Position numbers and translations under genes: made by a program. The notes under the pieces were generated by a model. It was given only the letters and a program-made list of their open reading frames with translations. It did not search any database and was not told where the DNA came from. A DNA stretch of 64,000 bases from Acidimicrobiia bacterium (GTDB lineage Bacteria > Actinomycetota > Acidimicrobiia > Acidimicrobiales > Aldehydirespiratoraceae): the NCBI GenBank assembly GCA_022819505.1, contig JAJEHD010000019.1:186001-250000 (forward strand), read 5' to 3'. Shown piece after piece: positions 41,810-50,692 of this stretch (the stretch's first letter is position 1; every line of letters starts with the position of its first letter).

Positions 41810-43770
41810 GATACCAGCACGTCTTCACGCCCATCCAGCTCGGACCCAAGGAGATCCGCAACCGGCTCTACTGCAGCGCCCATCACACCGGTTTCGCGGC
41901 TGGCGGCCTGGTCAATGAGCGACACAACGCCTACTACGAGGCGAGGGCCCGCGGTGGCGTGGGCATGATCATCACCGGCATCCAGAACATCGTGGCGCCC
42001 GACCCCGACAACCCGCCATGCACCAGCGACGATGAGGCCCTCGCACCCGGCCAGGTCGACTGCTATCGCAGGCTCACCGAACGCGTGCATCGCCATGGCA
42101 CCACCATCCTCGCCCAACTCGGAGGCTTCGGCCGGCAGGACTGGAACACCATGGGGCACATGGAGGCGATGCCAGCCCCCTCGGCCATTCCCGCTCATGG
42201 TGGGTTCGTGCCGAAGGAGCTGGAGCGCGAGGAGATGACCCGGATCGTGGCCGACTTCGCTCAGGCAGCCGCCGTGGTTCGCGACGGGGGTTTCGACGGC
42301 GTTGAGCTCCACTGCGCGTACGGCTACCTGCTAGCCAGTTTCCTGAGCCCCACCAGCAACCACCGGACCGACGAGTACGGCGGAAGTCTCGAGAATCGCA
42401 TGCGATTCCCTGTCGAGGCCCTCGCTGCCGTAAAGGCCGAACTGGGCGACGACCTGATCCTCGGGGTCCGTCTCCTCGCGGACGAGTACGTCGAAGGCGG
42501 CATCGGACTCGCCGAGTCGTGCGAAATGGCCCGCGGCTTCGAGGAGACGGGGATGGTCGACTACATCAACGCCACCATCGCCACCTACAACCGCAAGGCG
42601 ATGATCACCTACCCCATGTTCTTCCCGATGGGCCTGACTCTCGATCTCGCCCAGAACATCAAGAACGCAATCGACATCCCGGTCCTGACCGCAGGCCGCC
42701 TCAAGGACCCGGCCATGATCGAGTCGGCGCTGGCGGACCACAAGGTCGACATGGTCGGCATGGCCCGAGCGTTGATCACGGACCCCGACCTTCCCAACAA
42801 GATGCTCGAAGGCCGCGAGGACGAGATCCGCAGCTGCATCGGCTGCAACCAGAAGTGCAACGGGAACCTCGTTGTGGGCCTGCCCATCACCTGCATGCAG
42901 AACCCCTTGGCGGGTCGGGAGTACCTGCCGTTCTGGAGCACTCTGAACCGGGCTGAGCCCCCGAAGCGCATCGTCGTCATCGGCGGTGGACCGGCCGGGT
43001 GCGAGGCGGCCCTCACGCTCGCCCAGCGCGGCCACAACGTGTCCCTCTACGACCGCGGCAGCGAACTCGGCGGCCAACTCCTCACCGTCGCCAAGGCCCC
43101 CGGTCGCGAGGAATGGCAGGACGTCTACCGCTTCCACAGTCGTGAACTGGCGCGGCTGGGTGTCGACGTGAATCTCGGGGTGGAGATGGACGCCGAAGGT
43201 GTGCTGGCCCTGGACGCCGATGATGTCGTCATCGCAACCGGCTCCTCCCCGCGTACCGAGCCGTATCCCCAATTCGGCCCGGTCGCCGGGGTCGACAGGG
43301 CCCTCAACGTGCGCGAGGTACTCGACGGCGCCGAACGCGCCGGCTCGACGGTTGTCGTCTACGCCGGCGACGACCACATGCAGGGCATTTCCACGGCCGA
43401 GATCCTCCTCGATCAGGGAAGGACGGTGCATGTCGTGTGCACCGCCGAGGTACCCGGGATGCTCGCCGACATGTTCACGGTCGAATATCAGCTCGAGCGT
43501 CTCACCCAGAAGGGCCTCGCGGGACTTCGCCTCCACAGCAGGATCAAGTCCTTCGACGGCGAACGGGTGACCGGCGTTGAAGGCCTTCTATCGCACCCGT
43601 TCGAGATCCGGTGCGACACGCTCGTCAGCTCCTTCGGGGGCGACGCCGCGGCCGGGCTGTACCGGGACTTGAAGGGACGTTGCCGCGTGCACCGCATCGG
43701 CGATGCGCTGGCCCCCCGCACCGCTGACTTCGCCATCTTCGACGGCGCCACCCTCGGTCGGGAGCTGTGA
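41806..43770 (+). CDS. OYE-type FMN/4Fe-4S/FAD oxidoreductase (DgcA / dienoyl-CoA reductase-like)
   Basis: This 654-residue enzyme has an Old Yellow Enzyme barrel (FTPIQLGPKEIRNRLYCSAHHTG at the start; GVELHCAYGYLLASFLSP near 165). A CxxC-x3-C-x11-C cluster starts at Cys344 (CIGCNQKC). A FAD/NAD half begins at GGGPAGCEAALTLAQRG near 393. Trimethylamine dehydrogenase, dimethylglycine demethylase DgcA and N-methylproline demethylases share this build, as does 2,4-dienoyl-CoA reductase. The adjoining DgcB-like and ETF genes favour an N-demethylating dehydrogenase over an NADPH-linked reductase. ATGA couples it to the gene before. Confidence 0.88.
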   Translation: MRYQHVFTPIQLGPKEIRNRLYCSAHHTGFAAGGLVNERHNAYYEARARGGVGMIITGIQNIVAPDPDNPPCTSDDEALAPGQVDCYRRLTERVHRHGTTILAQLGGFGRQDWNTMGHMEAMPAPSAIPAHGGFVPKELEREEMTRIVADFAQAAAVVRDGGFDGVELHCAYGYLLASFLSPTSNHRTDEYGGSLENRMRFPVEALAAVKAELGDDLILGVRLLADEYVEGGIGLAESCEMARGFEETGMVDYINATIATYNRKAMITYPMFFPMGLTLDLAQNIKNAIDIPVLTAGRLKDPAMIESALADHKVDMVGMARALITDPDLPNKMLEGREDEIRSCIGCNQKCNGNLVVGLPITCMQNPLAGREYLPFWSTLNRAEPPKRIVVIGGGPAGCEAALTLAQRGHNVSLYDRGSELGGQLLTVAKAPGREEWQDVYRFHSRELARLGVDVNLGVEMDAEGVLALDADDVVIATGSSPRTEPYPQFGPVAGVDRALNVREVLDGAERAGSTVVVYAGDDHMQGISTAEILLDQGRTVHVVCTAEVPGMLADMFTVEYQLERLTQKGLAGLRLHSRIKSFDGERVTGVEGLLSHPFEIRCDTLVSSFGGDAAAGLYRDLKGRCRVHRIGDALAPRTADFAIFDGATLGREL

Positions 43771-43775
43771 CCGCC

Positions 43776-44795
43776 ATGAATGCCGGCGACGGCCGGATCC
43801 GTGTCCTGATCGAGACGGCGGGTGGCGCGATCACACCGTTGTCCGCGTCGCTGCTCCACCTCGCCGCCGACCTGGCCGAAAGCCGAGACCTGGCCGTGCA
43901 CGCGGTGATGTATCAGGCCTTGAGTCACCCGCACGACCTCGCGGCCGCGGCTGGACGGTACGGCGCCTCCGTTGTTGCCGTGCCCGAGACTGAAATGGAT
44001 GCCATCGATCTGACAGCAGCGCTGGTCAGTGACCGCGACCAGGACCCCGGTCTGTTGCTGACCTCCGCTACTGCGGTGGGCCGCGAGGTCGCGGCACGCG
44101 TCGGCGCCCGCCTCGACCTGCCCGTACTCCACGCCGCGACCGCGGTCGAGTGGCGTGACGGCCGTCTCGTCGTGTCCTGTCCGGCCCTCGACGGAAAGGC
44201 CTCGGCGCGGACCGTCATCGACGCCGCGCCAACACTCGGGGCCGTAGTCACCGTTGCCGAGGGCGCCTTCTCGGGCGTCGAGATCGACGGCAGGCCACCG
44301 GCCCGGATCGAACCCCTCCACCGTGCGGAGACCGACGCGCCCTGGTGCCCACGCCCCCATGTGACCGGCCGCGCGCTGACGCCAGTCGATGAATTGGGCC
44401 TCGATGAGGTCGACGTCGTGGTCGCCGGCGGGATGGGTCTCGGCGGACCCGAGGGTTTTAGCCTCCTGCGCGAGCTTGCGGAACTCCTCGGCGGCCGCGT
44501 CGGAGCGTCGCGGATGGTGACCGACCGCGGCTGGATCTCGACCGACGCGCTCGTGGGCCAGACCGGTGCCACCGTGGCGCCCAGCCTCTATCTCGCTTGC
44601 GGAATATCGGGGGCGCCCCAGCACGTCATCGGGATGCGGGACTCGGCGACCGTCATTGCGATCAACACCGACGCCCACGCGGCGATCGGGCAGGTCGCCG
44701 ATGTTCTCTTCGTGGCCGATGCCCGCAAGCTTGTCCCCGCGATGATCGAGCTGATCGAACGCGATCGCTCCAACCTGGCCGGGACACAAGCGTGA
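43776..44795 (+). CDS. etfA: Electron transfer flavoprotein alpha subunit
   Basis: This 339-residue protein ends in the FAD-binding signature of ETF alpha: VGQTGATVAPSLYLACGISGAPQH near residue 258, AINTDAHAAIGQVADV near 290. The N-terminal domain is more diverged. It takes electrons from the flavoenzyme and hands them to the DgcB-like membrane protein. ATG 43776 is used; GTG 43767 overlapping the previous stop is the alternative. The alpha gene precedes the beta-like gene, the reverse of the most common order. Confidence 0.88.
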   Translation: MNAGDGRIRVLIETAGGAITPLSASLLHLAADLAESRDLAVHAVMYQALSHPHDLAAAAGRYGASVVAVPETEMDAIDLTAALVSDRDQDPGLLLTSATAVGREVAARVGARLDLPVLHAATAVEWRDGRLVVSCPALDGKASARTVIDAAPTLGAVVTVAEGAFSGVEIDGRPPARIEPLHRAETDAPWCPRPHVTGRALTPVDELGLDEVDVVVAGGMGLGGPEGFSLLRELAELLGGRVGASRMVTDRGWISTDALVGQTGATVAPSLYLACGISGAPQHVIGMRDSATVIAINTDAHAAIGQVADVLFVADARKLVPAMIELIERDRSNLAGTQA

Positions 44796-44805
44796 GGAGC
44801 CCGCG

Positions 44806-45672
44806 GTGAGCGCTCTCGTGTACGTCCGTGATCAACTCGGGAACGGATGCGTTCCCCGGTTCGACCGCGCCCGACGCCGAGCCGACCCCCGGTCCCTCTG
44901 GTACCGCCGCAACGAACAGGTCGATGCCGCCGTGGAAGCAGCCCTCAGATGCACTGAAGCCGGCTTGCCGGTCACGGTCGTCGCCATCGGGCCGGAGCGA
45001 GTCGATTGGCTCTTGAAGCACTACCTCGCGGCCGGAGCGACGGCCGCGGTCCGAGTGTGGAGTCCCGATCTCGATCACGTCGAGCTCGACGACTCTCTCG
45101 CCGCCTCGCTTATGGAGGGCGTGATCGAGCAACTCCGGCCCGACTGGATCTGGTTGGGTGACGACGATCATGGGGCCGTCGCTGTCCATCTGGCCGAACT
45201 CACTGGCAGGGTGTTGGCCATTTCGGTGGTCGACGTGACGGGCCGCGGCCATGAACTGGAACTGGACCGGCGACTCGATCGCATGACCGAGAGGGTGCGG
45301 CTCACCGCCCCGGGGATCATCGCGGTCAAGCGTGGCGCCGCGTTGCGCTATCCATCTCACCGAGACCGCCTCGCGGCCCGTCAACAGGCCGTCACCGTGC
45401 TTGACGCCGGTGCCGCGCTCGACGGGATCGTCCACGGGCGCCACCCGACTGTCACCGCCATCACTCCACCCAAGCCGCCGACCACTCGCCGCCGCGAGCT
45501 GAGCGGCGCCGATGACCGGGTGGCGGAGCTGATTCTCGGTGGCACCGGCGGTGGTCACAGCCAAGTCGTCGAGGACACCGTGCCGAACATGGCCCGCCTC
45601 GCAGTGGCGACCATCCTCGACCGGGTCAACTCAACTACACCAACCAACCCAACAACAGGAGATAGCCCATGA
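44806..45672 (+). CDS. etfB: Electron transfer flavoprotein beta-subunit-like protein
   Basis: This 288-residue protein follows etfA with AGGAG six bases before GTG 44806. It has the ETF beta layout, with NEQVDAAVEAALRCTEAGLPVTVVAIGPE near residue 36, GDDDHGAVAVHLAELTGR near 122 and a late TPPKPPTTRR. The usual AMP-binding DGxT segment is not obvious, so the sequence is divergent. Identification rests partly on position. It overlaps the VOC gene by ATGA. Confidence 0.72.
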   Translation: MSALVYVRDQLGNGCVPRFDRARRRADPRSLWYRRNEQVDAAVEAALRCTEAGLPVTVVAIGPERVDWLLKHYLAAGATAAVRVWSPDLDHVELDDSLAASLMEGVIEQLRPDWIWLGDDDHGAVAVHLAELTGRVLAISVVDVTGRGHELELDRRLDRMTERVRLTAPGIIAVKRGAALRYPSHRDRLAARQQAVTVLDAGAALDGIVHGRHPTVTAITPPKPPTTRRRELSGADDRVAELILGGTGGGHSQVVEDTVPNMARLAVATILDRVNSTTPTNPTTGDSP

Positions 45673-46544
45673 AATACCGGTACCACCACGTTGGCATGCT
45701 CTCGACCGATGTCGACAGAGCGGCCGACCTGTACTGCGAGCACTTCGGCCACGAGATCGGCCCGCGCGCCGAACTTCCGATGTTCGGAGATGTCCAGTTC
45801 GTCCGGGCCACCGCCGATGTCCCCCTCGGCCTGGTATCACCGCCGCTCGAGTCTCTCCCCGCTGAGTTGACCTCGAAAGGAATTGGAGTCGCCTACCTCG
45901 CACTGTCTGTCGATGACCTCGACGAAGCCGTCGCGGGCCTCAGCGAAAAGGGGGCCACCGTGGCGTGGGATCCGAGCAGCACCAGCATCGGCACCACGGC
46001 CGGGCTGTTCTGTGGCCTCTACGACCTTCTGGTCGTTCTCGTCCAGCCGGATCAGGATCTGCAAGCGCAGCTCACTCCGGTAGGCAAGGTGGGGCCTCTG
46101 CGCTTCCACCACATCGCCGTGATCACTCGAGATCTCGGCGGCGTCGTCCACATGTTCAAGGATCTCTTCGGGTTCCGGGTGCTCGCCGAGTGGGTCGAGC
46201 ACGGCTCAGGCGAGATCAAGATCGTCGACGCCGACTACAGCGACCCCGACCACTACTTCCTGATTGAGGTCCTCAACCCTCCCCAGGTGGCGCCGAGCGA
46301 TCTGGCGGTACTGGAGCGCCGCGGCACCAGCTTCCACCACCTGTCGTACATCGCCGACGATGTCGCAGCCGCGTACCACCAGCTTGTAGATGACGGGGTG
46401 ACGCCGAGCGAGGACCCGATCTACTACGAGCAGATCGGCGCGGCTGTGTCGTTCCTGTGGGATCCCGACGACAACGCCATCGAGGTCTACCGCTACGACG
46501 ACGAGTCGGTGATCTCGCCCGCTCTCCTCGCCGGCGCGGCCTGA
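45669..46544 (+). CDS. VOC-superfamily protein with two glyoxalase-type modules
   Basis: This 291-residue protein contains two vicinal oxygen chelate halves: the first begins YHHVGMLSTDVDRAADLYCEHFG, the second RFHHIAVITRDLGGVVHMFKDLFGF near residue 143. His and Glu metal ligands appear plausible in RFHH, FHHLSY and IEVYRY. Members include epimerases, glyoxalases and extradiol dioxygenases. Position between ETF and the E1/E2 genes suggests an epimerase or ring/diketone-handling step; no reaction can be assigned. Confidence 0.8.
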   Translation: MKYRYHHVGMLSTDVDRAADLYCEHFGHEIGPRAELPMFGDVQFVRATADVPLGLVSPPLESLPAELTSKGIGVAYLALSVDDLDEAVAGLSEKGATVAWDPSSTSIGTTAGLFCGLYDLLVVLVQPDQDLQAQLTPVGKVGPLRFHHIAVITRDLGGVVHMFKDLFGFRVLAEWVEHGSGEIKIVDADYSDPDHYFLIEVLNPPQVAPSDLAVLERRGTSFHHLSYIADDVAAAYHQLVDDGVTPSEDPIYYEQIGAAVSFLWDPDDNAIEVYRYDDESVISPALLAGAA

Positions 46545-46574
46545 GTGCCCGAGGTCGCTCGAAGGAGATCAGCG

Positions 46575-47564
46575 ATGGCTGAACCAGAAGCAACGGGACT
46601 CTCCAAGGACCGGCTCCTGGAGCTGTACCGGCAACTTGCAACGATCCGGGAGTTCGAGGAGCGAATCAACGTCGAGGTCAACGCGGGCCGCCTCGCAAGC
46701 TTCTATCACCTGTCCTCAGGCCAGGAGGCCAATGCGGTCGGGGTCTGCGCCCACCTCGACAATCCGGCCGACACCATCGTCAGCAACCACCGCGGCCACG
46801 GCCACTGCATCGCTCGCGGCGCTGACGTTCAAGCGATGATGAAGGAGCTCTGTGGATCTTCCGAGGGCCTGTGCAAGGGCCGCGGCGGGACGATGCACAT
46901 CGCTGACATCGATCGGGGACTTCTCGGAGCCAATGGCGTTGTGGGCGGCGGGCCTCCCATAGCTGTCGGTGCCGCGCTGGCGAACAAGCTCCGCGGCGAC
47001 GGTGGCGTGAGTGTCGTCTTCCTCGGGGACGGAGCTGTCAACGAGGGAGCGGTGTTCGAGGCGATGAACATGGCTGTCGTGTTGTCGGTGCCGGCCGTGT
47101 TTGTGATCGAGGACAACAAGTACGGCGAGTTCACCACCGGTGCCTACATGACCGGCACCGGTGATCTGCGGGCCCGTACTGAGTCCTTCGGACTCGGGGT
47201 GACCGAGGTTGACGGCACCGACCTGTTCGCCGTGCACGAGGCCGCCGGATCGGTGATCGACCACGCTCGGAGAGGCAACGGACCGGCGGGGCTGATCTGC
47301 CACGCCCCGCGGTTCCACGGACACTTCACCGGCGACCCTGAGGACTACCGGCCCGAGGGCGAGGCTGCCGAAGCCCGGAGAGACTCGGATTGCATCAAGA
47401 TCTTCCGAGCTCGCGTCCTCGCCACCGGCCAACTGACCCCCGACGATCTCGCAGCGGTCGATGGAGCCGTCACTGAAGCCATCGACGCCGCGGTGGCGGC
47501 TGCAGCCGCCGCACCGCGACCCGATCCCGTAGATGTCGCGGCCGATGTCTACGTGAGCTACTAG
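46575..47564 (+). CDS. 2-oxoacid/acetoin-type dehydrogenase E1 alpha subunit (regulon B)
   Basis: This 329-residue protein has FYHLSSGQEANAVG near residue 46, GGTMHIAD near 106 and the thiamine-diphosphate motif GDGAVNEGAVFEAMN... ending EDNKYG near 150-180. Sequence style (SSGQEA, KGRGGTMHIAD) is close to acetoin dehydrogenase AcoA. AAGGAG lies just before ATG 46575; the frame to 46545 is an extension. It is followed by E1 beta after ten bases. Confidence 0.92.
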   Translation: MAEPEATGLSKDRLLELYRQLATIREFEERINVEVNAGRLASFYHLSSGQEANAVGVCAHLDNPADTIVSNHRGHGHCIARGADVQAMMKELCGSSEGLCKGRGGTMHIADIDRGLLGANGVVGGGPPIAVGAALANKLRGDGGVSVVFLGDGAVNEGAVFEAMNMAVVLSVPAVFVIEDNKYGEFTTGAYMTGTGDLRARTESFGLGVTEVDGTDLFAVHEAAGSVIDHARRGNGPAGLICHAPRFHGHFTGDPEDYRPEGEAAEARRDSDCIKIFRARVLATGQLTPDDLAAVDGAVTEAIDAAVAAAAAAPRPDPVDVAADVYVSY

Positions 47565-47574
47565 GAGAGCGCCA

Positions 47575-48588
47575 ATGCCTGTCAAAGACATGCGCACCGC
47601 CATCAACGAGGCCCTTCGCCAGGAAATGGAAGCCGATGAAAGCGTCTTCTGCATCGGGGAGGATCTCGTGGGCGGCTTCGGCACGGACTGCGGAAAGGAC
47701 CAGGGCAACGCGGGGTCCTTCGGCGTAACGGCCGGCCTCTACAGCCAGTTCGGCGGGAAGCGGATCATGGACACGCCGATCTCCGAGGCAGCCATAATCG
47801 GCGCGGCCGCGGGTGCTGCGCTCGTGGGCATGCGCCCCGTGGCCGAGATCATGTTCGCCGACTTCGTGACCCTCTGCATGGACCCGCTCGTGAACCAGAT
47901 GGCGAAGTTCCGGTACATGTTCGGTGGCAAGACGACCTGCCCGGCTGTGGTGCGCCTGCCCTGTGGCGCTATCCCGGGTTCGGGTGCGGGTCCCCATCAC
48001 AGCCAGACCATCTACGCGCTCATGACTGCGATCCCCGGTCTCAAGGTTGTCATCCCCTCGAACGCCTACGACGCCAAGGGACTCCTCGTCTCGGCCATTC
48101 GCGACGACGATCCCGTGTTGTACTTCGAACCCAAGGCTCTCTACACCGAATCCTGCGACGTGCCCGACGAGCCCTATGCCATCCCACTCGGCGAGGCGGC
48201 GATGCCACGCGAGGGCGATGACGTCACCGTCGTAGCGTTCGGCGCCATGGTCCCGGCCGCGATCGCGGCCATCGATTCGCTCGCCACCGAGGGCATCACC
48301 TGTGACCTGGTCGACCCACGTACCACTTCGCCTCTCGACGAGGAGGTCATCCTCGAGAGCGTCGAGGCCACTGGGCGTCTTGTCGTGGTCGACGAATCAC
48401 CGCCACGCTGTGGACTAACCGCCGATATCGCGGCCCTCGCCGCCGACAAGGCCTTCTGGTCCCTGCAGGCGCCGGTCAAGCAGGTCACCGCCCCTCACGC
48501 GCCCACTCCCTTCGCGACCGAACTGGAGCTGGCCCATATCCCGTCGCCAGAGAGGATCACCCAGGCCATACGGGAAGTCCTCGCATGA
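47575..48588 (+). CDS. 2-oxoacid/acetoin-type dehydrogenase E1 beta subunit (regulon B)
   Basis: This 337-residue transketolase-type beta subunit has MRTAINEALRQEMEADESVFCIGED, then GGKRIMDTPISEAAIIGAAAGAAL, MFADFVTLCMDPLVNQ, GPHHSQT near 140 and CDLVDPRTTSPLD near 245. It forms the alpha2-beta2 E1 enzyme with the preceding product. It overlaps E2 by four bases. Regulon A has the same three subunits but in the order E2 - E1 alpha - E1 beta. Confidence 0.92.
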   Translation: MPVKDMRTAINEALRQEMEADESVFCIGEDLVGGFGTDCGKDQGNAGSFGVTAGLYSQFGGKRIMDTPISEAAIIGAAAGAALVGMRPVAEIMFADFVTLCMDPLVNQMAKFRYMFGGKTTCPAVVRLPCGAIPGSGAGPHHSQTIYALMTAIPGLKVVIPSNAYDAKGLLVSAIRDDDPVLYFEPKALYTESCDVPDEPYAIPLGEAAMPREGDDVTVVAFGAMVPAAIAAIDSLATEGITCDLVDPRTTSPLDEEVILESVEATGRLVVVDESPPRCGLTADIAALAADKAFWSLQAPVKQVTAPHAPTPFATELELAHIPSPERITQAIREVLA

Positions 48589-49928
48589 CCGAGATCACTG
48601 CCGTCGCCGTGCCCAAGTGGGGAATAGAGATGAAGGAGGGCACCCTCGTCGAGTGGCTCAAGGGCGTCGGCGACCAAGTGGCCGTCGGCGATGAGGTCTT
48701 CGAGATGGAGTCCGACAAGGCCACCAACGTCTGGGAGGCTCCCCACGCAGGCGTCCTTCGCCGGTTGCTGGCCGAACCCGGCGAGACCCACCCCGTCGGT
48801 GCGCTGATCGGCATCATCGCCGACGCCGGCACCGACGATGCGGCCATAGACGAGTTCATCGCCGAGCACGCGACCCCAGCACCGGCGCCTCCGGCACCGG
48901 ACTCGCCGCGGGCTGCCCCAGCCGCACCCGCGCCCGCGCCGCCAGCGCTGGCTTCCGCGGGAGCCGGCACCATCGTCCCCGAGTCGCTGCGCGGCGACGC
49001 CGACGACTCCGCAGTGGCTGCCACCAGCCGTGCCCGCCGGCGAGCAGCCGAACTCGGTGTGAATCTGGCCAACGTCCCCGGCAGCGGGCCGGGCGGCCGG
49101 GTCTCGGTGGACGACATCCACCGAGCGATCATCGCAGGCGGAGGCAAGATCTCTCTTGAGGCCAAGGCCGGACCACCTCGAACCCGGGCCCGATCCGGTG
49201 GCCCGCCTCGGAGCGGCGAGGAGGTCAAGGCGACCGCCGCGCCGGCCGAGGAGGTCCCTCTCAGCGCCATGCGGCGCACGATCGGTGCCCGGCTCCAGGC
49301 CTCCAAGCAGCAGTCCCCGCACTTCCGGGTGTCGGTCGATGCGATCCTCGACCCCTTGCTAGCACTCAGGGCCGAGTTCAACGCCAGCGGATCCGGCGTC
49401 AAGGTGTCGGTGAACGATCTCATCATCAAGGCCGCCGCGACGGCTTTGACCCGCTCACCCATGATCAACGTCCAGTTCGACGAGGACGCCGGCGTGATCA
49501 GGAAGCATCTCGACGCCGACATCGCGGTGGCTGTGGCCACCGGCTCCGGCCTCATCACGCCCATCGTCACCGCCGCCAACAGCAAGTCGGTGACTGCCAT
49601 CTCGACCGAGGTCCGTGATCTTGCCGGACGGGCGCAGGCCGGCACGCTCACGCCCGACGAGTACCAGGGAGGCACGTTCACCGTCTCCAACCTCGGCATG
49701 TATGGCGTCCGTAGCTTCGACGCCATCATCAATCCGCCGCAGGTCTCGATCCTGGCTGTCGGGACGGCTGAGGCCCGTCCCATCGCCCAGGATGGCGAGG
49801 TAGTGATCGCGACGGTGGCGACCCTCACCCTTGCCTCCGACCACCGGTTCGTCGACGGCGAGCCAGCCGCGCGGTTCATGGGGCTGCTCAAGGAGCTCCT
49901 CGAACAGCCCTCTCCCCTGCTGGCATGA
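48585..49928 (+). CDS. Dihydrolipoyl acyltransferase E2 (regulon B)
   Basis: This 447-residue protein has a lipoyl domain with Lys45 in MESDKATN, a Pro/Ala-rich linker (about 95-130), a subunit-binding domain (ATSRARRRAAELGVNLANVPGSG near 145) and a catalytic domain from about 225. The catalytic motif is intact: SDHRFVDG near residue 424. It hands the acyl group from E1 to CoA. No E3 gene is found in the window, so the housekeeping dihydrolipoyl dehydrogenase is presumably shared. Confidence 0.93.
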   Translation: MTEITAVAVPKWGIEMKEGTLVEWLKGVGDQVAVGDEVFEMESDKATNVWEAPHAGVLRRLLAEPGETHPVGALIGIIADAGTDDAAIDEFIAEHATPAPAPPAPDSPRAAPAAPAPAPPALASAGAGTIVPESLRGDADDSAVAATSRARRRAAELGVNLANVPGSGPGGRVSVDDIHRAIIAGGGKISLEAKAGPPRTRARSGGPPRSGEEVKATAAPAEEVPLSAMRRTIGARLQASKQQSPHFRVSVDAILDPLLALRAEFNASGSGVKVSVNDLIIKAAATALTRSPMINVQFDEDAGVIRKHLDADIAVAVATGSGLITPIVTAANSKSVTAISTEVRDLAGRAQAGTLTPDEYQGGTFTVSNLGMYGVRSFDAIINPPQVSILAVGTAEARPIAQDGEVVIATVATLTLASDHRFVDGEPAARFMGLLKELLEQPSPLLA

Positions 49929-49965
49929 CCAGAGCTTCCATACCCGACATCCCAGGAGTCCTGCA

Positions 49966-50634
49966 TTGGAGACCCTGAACATCCTCTTCTACGGCTACGC
50001 GACCGCCGAGGCCCGGTCCCACGCCGACCGGCACGTACCCCTGACCGCGGACCGCCGTTACCACGGGGCGCTCGACTCCCTGGAGCGCCCCGACCTGGAC
50101 GAGCTCAGCGCCCGCCCTGGACACCAGTCGGTCCCGATCGAGCAGCCCGACGGCACCTGGATCGAACTCGACTACGACCAGCTCGATCGCCACTGCCTCG
50201 AGACGATGAACAGGATCGCCGCGGACACCGGCGACCCCGTCCTCATGTTCTGCACGGCACCCTGGTACCGATCGGAGGCCGCCGAGAATGTCATCCTGCC
50301 GTTCCGCCTCCTCGAACACGTCGCGCTCGCCTTGCGTGCCCCCGAAGCCGCAATCGGTGTCATCCAACCCGTCGCGGAGACTGCCGATTTCGAGATCCAA
50401 CACTGGCGTGACCTCGACGTCCCCCTAGAGGCCTGTGTCGTGGGCGAGTCCGAACCCTTCGACGCGTTCGCTCAAGCGGCACGGGAACTCGTCGCCCGTG
50501 GCGCGTCGGTGATCGTGCTCGACTGCCTGAACTTCACCGAGAGCCACTACCGGGCCGTCCGGGCCGCCGTCGATGTGCACGTCCTGCTGCCGGCAACGCT
50601 GTTGCCAGCGGTCATCGGAGCCACCACTCGGTAG
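49966..50634 (+). CDS. AroM-like protein (Asp/Glu racemase superfamily), regulon B copy
   Basis: This 222-residue protein parallels the regulon A copy: PDLDELSARPGHQSVPIEQPDGTWIELD, CTAPWYRSEA near residue 91 (one cysteine where copy A has two), AIGVIQPVAE near 124 and DCLNFTESHYR near 186. TTG 49966 is chosen because AGGAG lies seven bases upstream and no better in-frame start fits. It ends the eleven-gene second B operon, 37 bases after E2. Its function is unknown; an isomerase or racemase role is possible. Confidence 0.72.
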   Translation: METLNILFYGYATAEARSHADRHVPLTADRRYHGALDSLERPDLDELSARPGHQSVPIEQPDGTWIELDYDQLDRHCLETMNRIAADTGDPVLMFCTAPWYRSEAAENVILPFRLLEHVALALRAPEAAIGVIQPVAETADFEIQHWRDLDVPLEACVVGESEPFDAFAQAARELVARGASVIVLDCLNFTESHYRAVRAAVDVHVLLPATLLPAVIGATTR

Positions 50635-50668
50635 CCCGGGACCCAATCACCACCCCTGCGCCGGTGGC

Positions 50669-50692
50669 GTGCGGTCGTTGGCGGACCGTCAC
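50669..50692. terminator. Possible bidirectional hairpin between convergent genes
   Basis: GTGCGGTC (50669-50676) and GACCG-T-CAC (50684-50692) can pair with one bulge. It lies where the AroM-like and zinc-dehydrogenase genes converge. There is no T tract, so terminator function is uncertain. Confidence 0.3.
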
